DNA of 48,902 nucleotides from Acidobacteriota bacterium. GTDB taxonomy: Bacteria; Acidobacteriota; Thermoanaerobaculia; Multivoradales; JAGPDF01. This document shows positions 26,285-33,780 of the stretch, one piece after another (within the stretch, counting starts at the first letter, position 1; each line of letters begins with the position of its first letter). The notes below the pieces were generated by a model that saw only the letters and a list, made by a program, of their open reading frames with translations, searched no databases and was not told the DNA's origin. A program made the position numbers and the translations under genes. Location of the stretch: positions 1-48,902 of the forward strand of contig JACTMI010000044.1 in NCBI GenBank assembly GCA_014584695.1, read 5' to 3'.

Positions 26285-28237
26285 ATGACCCCGCGCCCGC
26301 TCGCTTCGCTGGTTGCCGCTTCGGCCCTGGTGGCCACCCTGACCTGGTGCGCGCCGGCGAGCGCCCAGGAGGACTGCCTCTCCTGCCACGCCTCGGCCGA
26401 CGACGTCGGGGACGAGAAGCTCGCCGTCGCGCCGGCGGCCTGGGAGCGGACCGTGCACGGGGCCCTCGGGCTGGCCTGCTCCGACTGCCATGCGGGCAAG
26501 GAGGAGTACCCCCACGCCGAGAGCGACCCGAAGTCGACCTGCGCCGACTGCCACGGCGACGTGCTCGACGCCCTCGCGGCGAGCGCGCACGCGCCCGGTG
26601 GCGGCGGCGCCGAGCGGCCCAGCTGCTCGGCCTGCCACGGCTCCGTCCACGCCATGGTCGCCGCGGACGATCCGGCTTCGCCCATCCACCCGCTGCGCAT
26701 GACCCAGACCTGCGCCGCCTGCCACGCCGATCCGAAGCTGGGCGAGGCCGCTGGCCTCAAGCTGGTGCAGCCGATCGCCGCCTACGCTTCGAGCGCCCAC
26801 GCCAGGGCGGTCGAGCGCGGCGAGCACGCCGCGACCTGCACGGCTTGCCACGGCGGCCACGACATCCTCTCCGCGCGCGAGCCGTCGTCGCGGGTGAACC
26901 GCCAGAACGTCGCGGCGACATGCGGCGAGTGCCACGGCGAAATCGCCGAGGTGTTCGCCGCCAGCGTGCACGGCATCGCCTCCGCGCGCGGGATCCGCGA
27001 ATCCCCCACCTGCACCGACTGCCACGGCGAGCATCGCATCCTGGGTCCCGGGGACCGCGGCTCGCCGATTTTCGCCTCGAACGTCGCCAACATGACCTGC
27101 GGCCGCTGCCACGGCGATCTCCGGGTGACCGAGAAGTTCGGTCTCAAGGCGACGGCGGTCAGCGCGTTCCAGGACAGCTTCCACGGCCTCGCCGGTCGCG
27201 CCGGCAGCGTCTCGGTGGCCAACTGCGCTTCGTGCCACGGCGTGCACGACATCCTCCCCTCGACCGACCCGCGCTCGCACATCCACCCCGACAACCTGGC
27301 CGCGACCTGCGGCTCCTGTCATCCGGGGGCGGGCACGCGCTACGCCATCGGACCGGTTCACGTGCTGCCGCAGGACCGCGGTTCTGCCCACCCCGCGGTC
27401 TGGTGGGTGCGGATCAGCTACCTGTGGCTGATCTGGCTGACCATCGGCGGCATGGTGCTGCACAACCTGCTCGATCTCCGGCGCAAGGTGCTGTCGCCCG
27501 CGCCGCGGCCGGTCGTGCCGGTGGCGCAGCGGCGCCAACGCATGTCGCTCGGCTTCCGCATCGCCCACGCGGGGCTGTTCACCAGCTTCGGCGTCCTGGT
27601 CTGGACCGGCTTCGCGCTCAAGTACCCGGAGGCGACCTGGGCCGCGCCGCTGCTCGCCTGGGAGGAGCGCTTCGGCTTCCGCGGCTGGCTCCACCGCGGC
27701 GCCGCGATCGTCATGCTGGCGGCGTTCGCCTACCACGCCGTCCACCTGGTGATCGACCGCCGCGCGCGGGCCTGTATCGGCGGGATGATGCCGAACCGCC
27801 ACGACCTGCACGAGCTGCGCGAGAAGGTGCGCTGGTTCCTGGGCTGGCGCAAGGACATGCCGCAGGCCCCGCCGCTCGGCTACGCCGAGAAGGCGGAGTA
27901 CCTGGCGCTGGTCTGGGGCACCGTGGTCATGGCGGTGACCGGTTTCCTGCTCTGGTTCTCCAACTGGACGCTCACCTACTTCCCGAAGTGGGTCTCCGAC
28001 GTCGCCACGGTCGTCCACTTCTACGAAGCCGTCCTGGCGTCGCTCGCGATCGTGGTCTGGCACTTCTACTTCGTGATCTTCGACCCGCTGGTCTACCCGA
28101 TGGACACCGCCTGGCTGACCGGCAAGGAGGCTCCGGGCCGCACCCTGGAGCGGCTGGCCTCGGTCATCGAGCCGAAGCCGCAGGCGCCCAAGGTGGCCAA
28201 GAATTCCAAGCGCGACTCCGGCCCGGCCCCGGGCTGA
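26285..28237 (+). CDS. Eleven-haem c-type cytochrome fused to a cytochrome b domain (CbcL-like)
   Basis: A 650-residue protein with signal peptide (about 1-27), then eleven CxxCH sites over about 340 residues, then five membrane helices (about 375-397, 427-447, 472-490, 538-558, 581-599). His residues in the helices (HNLL, IAHAG, YHAVH, VVHFYEA, WHFYF) fit a di-haem b561/FdnI-type domain. The layout matches Geobacter CbcL, a quinone oxidoreductase with a multihaem head and b-type anchor, although CbcL has fewer c haems. ATG at 26285 has GGAGG nine bases upstream; a TTG at 26249 is less likely. It ends the operon. A weak GGCC hairpin with CTTTTG follows at about 28247. Confidence 0.92.
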   Translation: MTPRPLASLVAASALVATLTWCAPASAQEDCLSCHASADDVGDEKLAVAPAAWERTVHGALGLACSDCHAGKEEYPHAESDPKSTCADCHGDVLDALAASAHAPGGGGAERPSCSACHGSVHAMVAADDPASPIHPLRMTQTCAACHADPKLGEAAGLKLVQPIAAYASSAHARAVERGEHAATCTACHGGHDILSAREPSSRVNRQNVAATCGECHGEIAEVFAASVHGIASARGIRESPTCTDCHGEHRILGPGDRGSPIFASNVANMTCGRCHGDLRVTEKFGLKATAVSAFQDSFHGLAGRAGSVSVANCASCHGVHDILPSTDPRSHIHPDNLAATCGSCHPGAGTRYAIGPVHVLPQDRGSAHPAVWWVRISYLWLIWLTIGGMVLHNLLDLRRKVLSPAPRPVVPVAQRRQRMSLGFRIAHAGLFTSFGVLVWTGFALKYPEATWAAPLLAWEERFGFRGWLHRGAAIVMLAAFAYHAVHLVIDRRARACIGGMMPNRHDLHELREKVRWFLGWRKDMPQAPPLGYAEKAEYLALVWGTVVMAVTGFLLWFSNWTLTYFPKWVSDVATVVHFYEAVLASLAIVVWHFYFVIFDPLVYPMDTAWLTGKEAPGRTLERLASVIEPKPQAPKVAKNSKRDSGPAPG

Positions 28238-28344
28238 CCAGGCGAACGGCCTCCAGGCCCTTTTGCCCGTCCCGGCGGGGAGGAGCGCCGAGGCGATCGG
28301 CAAGTCACGAAGTGTAGGATCGGGGCCTCGTCCGGCCATCGATC

Positions 28345-30411
28345 GTGATCTACCGCTTCGACGGTTTCGAGCTCGACCCCGCGGAGAGCCGCCTCACCCG
28401 CGACGGTCGCCACGTCGAAGTTCAGCCGAAAGTCCTCGAGGCGCTCCGGTACTTCCTCGAGCGGCCAGGGCGCCTCATCGCCAAGGACGAGCTGGTGGCG
28501 GCGCTGTGGCCCGGCATCCATGTCGGAGACGAGTCGCTCACCCAGCTGGTACGCAAGCTCCGCATCGCCTTGGACGACGACAGCAAGACTCCGCGTTTCG
28601 TCCAGACCGTCCTGAAACGAGGCTACCGCTTCGTGGCGGCCGTCGATGCGGTCTCTCCGATCGCGCGCCGTCCAGCAGCTCATGGCCTCGGCACTCCGCT
28701 GGCCGGGCGCCGACTGGCGGCGCTCTTGGCGGTCGCCGTCAGTGGGTTCGGTCTCGTCCTCTACATCGTTCGCGACCGCGCTCGGCCGGAGCGAGGTACG
28801 GGCGCGGCGCTGGCGGGCTGGCGCGAAGTCCGGCTGACCACGACTCCGGCCCGCGAGAGCTACCCCGCGCTGGCTCCGAGTGGCCAGCGTTACGCCTTCG
28901 TTCGTCCTACCGAACCGGACGGTGAGTTCGATCTGTTCGTGGCCGACCTGGCCGGCGCCGAATCACGACTCACGGCGACCCCGGCGTCCGAGTTCGCGCC
29001 GCAGTTCTCGCCCGACGAGCGGTGGATCCTCTACTCGCACCGCGATCGCGTCGGCCCATCCGTCTGGCGGGTGCCGGCCCTCGGCGGCTCGCCGGAGCGG
29101 CTGTTCGACGACGGCGAGTGGGCGACCTGGTCACCGGACGGCGCGAGAGTCGCCTACATCCGGCGCGATCCGGGCCGGCGTTGGACCGTGCGTCAGCGCC
29201 GCCTCGCCGACGGCGCCGAGGAGTCGCTGTGGACGACCGCGGTTCCCCTCGAGGCGCTGGTCTGGTCTCCCGAAGGCTCGAAGCTGGCCGCCGTCGCGGC
29301 GGATCGGATCCTGGTCGGCGAAGCTCGTGCCCGCGCGGTGCCGCGACCGATCGGGCCATCGTTCGAGTACGTCCGCTCGCTCGCCTGGCAACCCGACGGC
29401 GCTGCTCTGGTGACGGACGGACGCTGGTCGGGGTCCGGTGGCAACCTCGTCCGGCTGCCCCTCGATGGCGGTCCGCCGGAGCCGCTGACCCGGGGCTCGG
29501 CGGGCCTCTTCCACCCCTCTCTGTCGGGAGACGGGAGCCACCTGCTCTATGCCGCCGAGCACAAGGTTCGCCAGATCTGGCGCTTCGATGCCTCGCTGGC
29601 CGCCGTGAAGGCTCTGCCGCTGCCGACCGGTATCGAGTGCTTCGACGTTGCCCCCGACGGCGAGCGGCTCGCCGCCTCCGACTGGCTGGCGGCGAGCGGC
29701 GAGACGCTCGCGCTCCTGAGTCTCGAGGGTGGTGGACGGTCGCCGCTCGGCGCCGGGCTCTGTCCCGTCTTCTCCCCTTCGGGCGGGCAGATCGCCTTCC
29801 TCGGTCATCGCGCCGGGGAGACGGGTCTGTGGCTGCTCGACCTCGCGTCGGGCGAGCGGCGTCGCCTCGCTGACGATCAGGGCGCCGTCGGTCTCACCGA
29901 GCGCAATTCGGCTCGCAAACCCGCCTTCTCGCCGAATGGCGAGCGCGTCGCCTTCGAGGGCACGACCGGCTCCGAGAGCGGAGTCTTCGTCGTGGAGCTC
30001 GCAGCGGGACGGAGGCGCCTGCTGGCGCCTCAGATCCTGGGCAACCTGGCCTGGTCGCCGGACGGCCGCTGGCTGGCCGTTTCCGGATCCGGTGACGCCT
30101 CGGGATTCGCCCTGATCGACGTTCTCCGCGGCGGCGCTCGGCGCGCTTTCGAAGGGACCTCGTTCCGCGCCAGCCCGGTCTGGATCGACGCGCGGCGCGT
30201 CGCGTTCCTGGTCGACCAGCAAGCGCGGCCGGCGCAGGTCGTCGTCGACGCCGAGACCCTCGTCGCCGAGCCACGCACGCCGATCGGCCGGGCACCAGAC
30301 GCGAGTTTCTGGGGGGTCTTCGAGCTGCTGCCCGACCGGCGGGGCGGCTGGATCGGCATCGTGGAGCGCTACGAGAGCGACCTCCACCTGTTGATCCGAG
30401 AGCGCCGTTGA
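28345..30411 (+). CDS. Membrane one-component regulator: winged HTH + TM + TolB-like propeller
   Basis: A 688-residue protein. Residues 1-98 are an OmpR/CadC-type winged helix (FELDPAESRLTRDG, LVAALWPG, LVRKLRIALDDD, KRGYRF). One membrane helix (about 124-142) follows. The periplasmic part of about 530 residues consists of WD40/PD40-like blades with repeated FSPDE/WSPDG/FSPNG turns. It senses something outside and acts on DNA from the membrane, as CadC does. The GTG at 28345 lacks a strong ribosome site, but the wHTH begins right there. Its neighbours are the electron-transfer operon upstream and a secreted repeat protein downstream on the other strand; either could be its target. Confidence 0.88.
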   Translation: MIYRFDGFELDPAESRLTRDGRHVEVQPKVLEALRYFLERPGRLIAKDELVAALWPGIHVGDESLTQLVRKLRIALDDDSKTPRFVQTVLKRGYRFVAAVDAVSPIARRPAAHGLGTPLAGRRLAALLAVAVSGFGLVLYIVRDRARPERGTGAALAGWREVRLTTTPARESYPALAPSGQRYAFVRPTEPDGEFDLFVADLAGAESRLTATPASEFAPQFSPDERWILYSHRDRVGPSVWRVPALGGSPERLFDDGEWATWSPDGARVAYIRRDPGRRWTVRQRRLADGAEESLWTTAVPLEALVWSPEGSKLAAVAADRILVGEARARAVPRPIGPSFEYVRSLAWQPDGAALVTDGRWSGSGGNLVRLPLDGGPPEPLTRGSAGLFHPSLSGDGSHLLYAAEHKVRQIWRFDASLAAVKALPLPTGIECFDVAPDGERLAASDWLAASGETLALLSLEGGGRSPLGAGLCPVFSPSGGQIAFLGHRAGETGLWLLDLASGERRRLADDQGAVGLTERNSARKPAFSPNGERVAFEGTTGSESGVFVVELAAGRRRLLAPQILGNLAWSPDGRWLAVSGSGDASGFALIDVLRGGARRAFEGTSFRASPVWIDARRVAFLVDQQARPAQVVVDAETLVAEPRTPIGRAPDASFWGVFELLPDRRGGWIGIVERYESDLHLLIRERR

Positions 30412-30509
30412 CCGGGCGCGCGGCGTTCGTCGTCCGCGCGAGCGGCAACTCGATCGCCACCTCTGCCAGCAGGAACTCCGCCTCCAGGTGCCGACCGCGG
30501 CTCGTGGGA

Positions 30510-31427
30510 TCAGGGACCGATCCTCCAACCGAGCAGCGTTCCGCTCTCGAAGCCCGACGAGAAGATCCCCCGCGTCACCAGCCGATGGAACCTGATGCCC
30601 AAGGGCATGTCCTCCAACGTTTCCAGGAAGATCGCTTGCTGGCCCACGGCTGGAAGCCACCGGATGCCGATCGGCTTGTTCAGGAAGGTCCCGGTGTACT
30701 CCGGTGTGACCAGCACATTCCAAGAGCTGTCGCCGAGGTTCAGGAAGGTATCCGGGCCCACGGTGTTGGCGCTGGTGCTGACGATCCAAATGTAGGCGGT
30801 CACGAACGGAAACATGGTGCAGCCCTGGAAGCAGACGAAGAACCGCAACCCGGCCGGCATCGTCGCTTGATCCTGCGTGAACACCGTCCAGCGCGCCGAT
30901 CCGGAGTCGTACCAGACTCCGAGGTAGTGGGGGAAGCCCACGGTCGGGGCGTTCAGAGTTACGCTCAGGTGCGCGCTCGGATTGCCGTTGAGGACGGGGT
31001 GGTCGAGGACGGTCAGATTGAGGACCACGTTGGCGCTCGTCGTCTCGTGAACGAAATAGGCCGGGATAGATGTGGTGACCTCGGGCACCCAGATGCCGAA
31101 GCCCGTGCCGAGTGCGTGCTCGCCGGCGTCCGCGTTCTCGATGAGCCAGCGGGATCCGTCGTACCAGACGTCGACCGGGTGCGGGTGGAGGGTCGGCGTG
31201 GCTCCCGGTGGATTGCGCAGATGCCTGACGAAGAAGATCGCTCCGGCTCGGTTGTTGAGCAGAGGGTGGTCGATGACCGTCTGCGCCGGATGGACCCGGT
31301 TGGCGACCGTGACGACATGGAGGAAAGCGGCAGTCTGTGCTTCGAGAGGCGCCGAAACCAGGCCAACGGCCCACAGACCGACCGCCACACCGAGCCAATC
31401 TCGTCGATACCTGAGCAGCGCGCGCAT
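30510..31427 (-). CDS. Secreted repeat protein with C-terminal GFESG motif
   Basis: A 305-residue exported protein (signal peptide about 1-31, ending LEAQ). It has three tandem repeats of about 85 residues, each opening TVxDHPLLNN/TVLDHPVLNG/TFLNLGDSSW, with conserved VWYDGSRW and VWYDSGSARW tryptophan strands in the first two. It ends IFSSGFESGTLLGWRIG. A terminal GFESG...W tail recurs in secreted proteins of several environmental bacteria, from memory. ATG at 31427 with GGAGGAGG four bases upstream. No enzyme motif. Function unknown. Confidence 0.85.
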   Translation of the reverse strand: MRALLRYRRDWLGVAVGLWAVGLVSAPLEAQTAAFLHVVTVANRVHPAQTVIDHPLLNNRAGAIFFVRHLRNPPGATPTLHPHPVDVWYDGSRWLIENADAGEHALGTGFGIWVPEVTTSIPAYFVHETTSANVVLNLTVLDHPVLNGNPSAHLSVTLNAPTVGFPHYLGVWYDSGSARWTVFTQDQATMPAGLRFFVCFQGCTMFPFVTAYIWIVSTSANTVGPDTFLNLGDSSWNVLVTPEYTGTFLNKPIGIRWLPAVGQQAIFLETLEDMPLGIRFHRLVTRGIFSSGFESGTLLGWRIGP

Positions 31428-31486
31428 CGAGCCTCCTCCTCCGGGACCGGAACCGGCGCCAGGATCCACGGCGGGCGAGCCTCGAG

Positions 31487-31526
31487 TCCTGATCGCTTCC
31501 TGATCCGAGCGTGAATTCTCGAGAAT
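31487..31526. promoter_or_regulatory. Direct repeat and palindrome between the secreted protein and the transporter
   Basis: TCCTGATC occurs twice (31487-31494 and 31498-31505), exactly 11 bp apart. Ten bases on is the perfect 12-bp palindrome ATTCTCGAGAAT (31515-31526). The site is in the divergent intergenic region, about 60-100 bp upstream of the secreted-protein start. It looks like a regulator site; the protein that binds is unknown. Confidence 0.4.
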
Positions 31527-31622
31527 CAGGCACGACTTCGGGCCGTTAGCCGGCCCTCCGGCCAAGGCGGCGCCTCCTTCGGGGCGAGGAGCGAAGGCCC
31601 ACGCAGCGAGTAAGATCCGCCG

Positions 31623-32852
31623 ATGCCGTCGCGTCGATTGCTGATCTGGGTTGCCGCGCTGTACGCGGCGCAGGGGCTTCCCTACGGCGTCACCTCGAAG
31701 ATCTGGCCGGTCTGGTTCCGGACGGCGGGAGTCTCGCTGACCGAGATCGGGCTGATGAGCCTGCTCGCGCTGCCCTGGTCCTGGAAACCGCTGTGGGCGC
31801 CGCTGGTCGACCGCTTCGGGGTCCGGCGCGCCTGGATCGTCCCCTGCCTCGGATTGCTCGCCACCCTGGCGGCGATCTTCCCGTTCCTGCCGGCGGATCG
31901 GGTCGGACCGCTCCTGGTCGCGGCCATGTTGACCTTCACCGTCGCCTCCGCGACCCAAGACATCGCGATCGATGCCTGGACGGTCGACGTCGCCGCCGGC
32001 AAGGACCTGGGCTGGATCAACGGCATCCGCGCTTCCGCCTTTCGCGTCGCCGTCATCGCCGCCGGCGGCATCGCCCTGCTGATCGCCGACCACTGGGGCT
32101 GGACCGCGGCGTGGTGGAGCATTGCGGCGCTGTTCGGCGTGCTCGGCGTCAGCGCGTATTTCCTGCCCGAACCCAGGCGGATGGCGGACGAGGAGGGGCG
32201 CGCCCGCCAGACCACCCGCGAGCTGCTGCGCGCCTTCTTCGCTTGGCTGCTACGGCCAGAAATGCTGCCGGTGGCCCTGTTCGCGCTCCTGTTCAAGATC
32301 GGCGACCAGGCGATGTCCCGCATGCTGGAGCCCTTCTGGGTCGACAAGGGGATGACCCTGACCGAGATCGGCCTGGTGTCGAACACTCTCGGCATCGGGC
32401 TGACCATCGCCGGCGCCCTTTCGGGCGGCGCTTTCATCTCCCGCTTCGGCCTCTTCCGGGGTCTCCTCTGGCTGGGCCTGGGCCAAGGGCTGTCGAATCT
32501 CGGCTACACGGCGGTGGCCGCCCTGACGCTGCCGCGCGAGTCGATCTACGTCGCCTCGGTCATCGAGTCCTACACCCAGGGGCTCGGCACGGCGGCGCTG
32601 CTCGCCTTCCTCACCGCCTGCTGCCGGCGCGAGAACGCCGCCACCGAGTACGCGCTGCTCTCGGCGTTGTTTTCCTTCTCGCGCGAGATCGCGGGCGCGG
32701 CCTCCGGCTTCGGCGCCGAGCGCCTCGGCTACGCCGGCTTCTTCTTCTTCACCACGCTGCTCGCGGCGCCGGCGCTCTCCCTGCTGCCCTGGCTGCGCCC
32801 CCAGATCGAGGCCGCCGCGCCCGCGCGGGCCACCGCTGCGCCGCCCTCCTGA
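31623..32852 (+). CDS. AmpG-like major facilitator transporter
   Basis: A 409-residue inner-membrane protein with about 12 hydrophobic segments. MFS/AmpG motifs are visible: YAAQGLPYGV in helix 1, KPLWAPLVDRFG in loop 2-3, and ATQDIAIDAWTVD in helix 4. AmpG members import anhydro-muropeptides for peptidoglycan recycling; related proteins carry acetyl-CoA or siderophores, so the substrate is inference. The ATG at 31623 has no ribosome site, and a TAAGAT box ends six bases upstream, so the mRNA may be leaderless. No ampD or nagZ is nearby. Confidence 0.85.
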   Translation: MPSRRLLIWVAALYAAQGLPYGVTSKIWPVWFRTAGVSLTEIGLMSLLALPWSWKPLWAPLVDRFGVRRAWIVPCLGLLATLAAIFPFLPADRVGPLLVAAMLTFTVASATQDIAIDAWTVDVAAGKDLGWINGIRASAFRVAVIAAGGIALLIADHWGWTAAWWSIAALFGVLGVSAYFLPEPRRMADEEGRARQTTRELLRAFFAWLLRPEMLPVALFALLFKIGDQAMSRMLEPFWVDKGMTLTEIGLVSNTLGIGLTIAGALSGGAFISRFGLFRGLLWLGLGQGLSNLGYTAVAALTLPRESIYVASVIESYTQGLGTAALLAFLTACCRRENAATEYALLSALFSFSREIAGAASGFGAERLGYAGFFFFTTLLAAPALSLLPWLRPQIEAAAPARATAAPPS

Positions 32853-32914
32853 AACGCGGCGCCTGCCGGCGCTGCTACACTGGTCGCGGGACCGACCCCC
32901 ACGGAGGCGCACCC

Positions 32915-33571
32915 ATGCAAGAGCTGTCTTGGCAGGCTGCGGTGGCGGCGATCGCCCCCTACGTGATCAAGATCTCGACCCCGGAGCACTCCGGCACCGC
33001 TTTCCTGTTCGCTTTCGCGGCCGAGGGGGGGATCTGCGGCTTCGCGACCGCCGCCCATGCCCTGGCGCACGCGAACCTCTGGGAGTTGCCGATCCGCGTC
33101 GAGCACTGCAGCAGCGGCTACACGCGGATGATCCACGCCCACGAGCGCGCGATCGTGATCGACGACGACACCGACACCGCGGCGCTCGTCTTCCTGCGCG
33201 ACGAGGCCCCGTTTCCGCGCGTGCTGCTCGACACCACGCCCGAGACGACCAACCTCCTGACCGGCCACGAGGTCGGCTGGGTCGGCTATCCCGGCGTCGC
33301 CGCCGCGCGGGACATGCTCTGCTTCTTTTCCGGTCGGATCAGCGCCTGGGTGCCGGCGAAAAAGGCCTACCTGGTCGATGGCGTCGCGATCAGCGGCGTC
33401 TCGGGCGGTCCCGCCTTCCACGTCGACGACGGCGGGCGCCCAGTGGTGATGGGCGTGGTCTCGGCCTACCTGCCGAACAAGGCGGCCGGCACGCCGCTGC
33501 CAGGCCTCTCGCTGGTGCAACACATCGGCGAGCTGGCCAACGTCGTTCGCGATCTCAAGGAGCTCAGGTAG
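32915..33571 (+). CDS. Trypsin-like (chymotrypsin-fold) serine peptidase domain protein
   Basis: A 218-residue protein without signal peptide. It has a chymotrypsin-fold triad pattern: His in GFATAAHAL (about residue 49), Asp in DDDTDTAALVF (about residue 87) and Ser in SGVSGGPAFH (about residue 164). No PDZ domain, so it is not an HtrA. ATG at 32915 with ACGGAGG upstream. It is cytoplasmic by prediction, which is unusual for this fold. A MITE-like element begins 27 bp after its stop. Substrate unknown. Confidence 0.8.
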   Translation: MQELSWQAAVAAIAPYVIKISTPEHSGTAFLFAFAAEGGICGFATAAHALAHANLWELPIRVEHCSSGYTRMIHAHERAIVIDDDTDTAALVFLRDEAPFPRVLLDTTPETTNLLTGHEVGWVGYPGVAAARDMLCFFSGRISAWVPAKKAYLVDGVAISGVSGGPAFHVDDGGRPVVMGVVSAYLPNKAAGTPLPGLSLVQHIGELANVVRDLKELR

Positions 33572-33593
33572 CCGGCGGCGGGCTCGTTCCGGG

Positions 33594-33780
33594 CTCAGCC
33601 CGGAAACCTCAGTTGGGTTCGTCGCGAGAGGCCGCAGCTGCCGGAGAGGACGGGCGCTCGCAGCCCCGAGAAGCCGAGGCGTATCCGACGATACGCCGCA
33701 GGCTTCGACGGGCGAGAACACACGTCAGCTCCGGCAGATCCGGCCTCGCAGTAGAAGCCAACTGAGGTTTCCGGGCTCAG
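33594..33780. mobile_element. MITE-like element: 177 bp with 18-bp perfect inverted ends and 5-bp target duplication
   Basis: The element proper is 33599-33775. Its ends are perfect 18-bp inverted repeats, CCCGGAAACCTCAGTTGG (33599-33616) and CCAACTGAGGTTTCCGGG (33758-33775). The interior is also an imperfect inverted repeat: CTGCCGGAG / CTCCGGCAG, GAAGCC / GGCTTC and, at the apex, GGCGTAT / ATACGCC around a 6-nt loop. The whole unit can fold as one long hairpin. CTCAG flanks it directly on both sides (33594-33598 and 33776-33780), as a 5-bp target duplication would. The right copy contains the purA stop codon. It encodes nothing. A structured RNA is the alternative. Confidence 0.75.
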
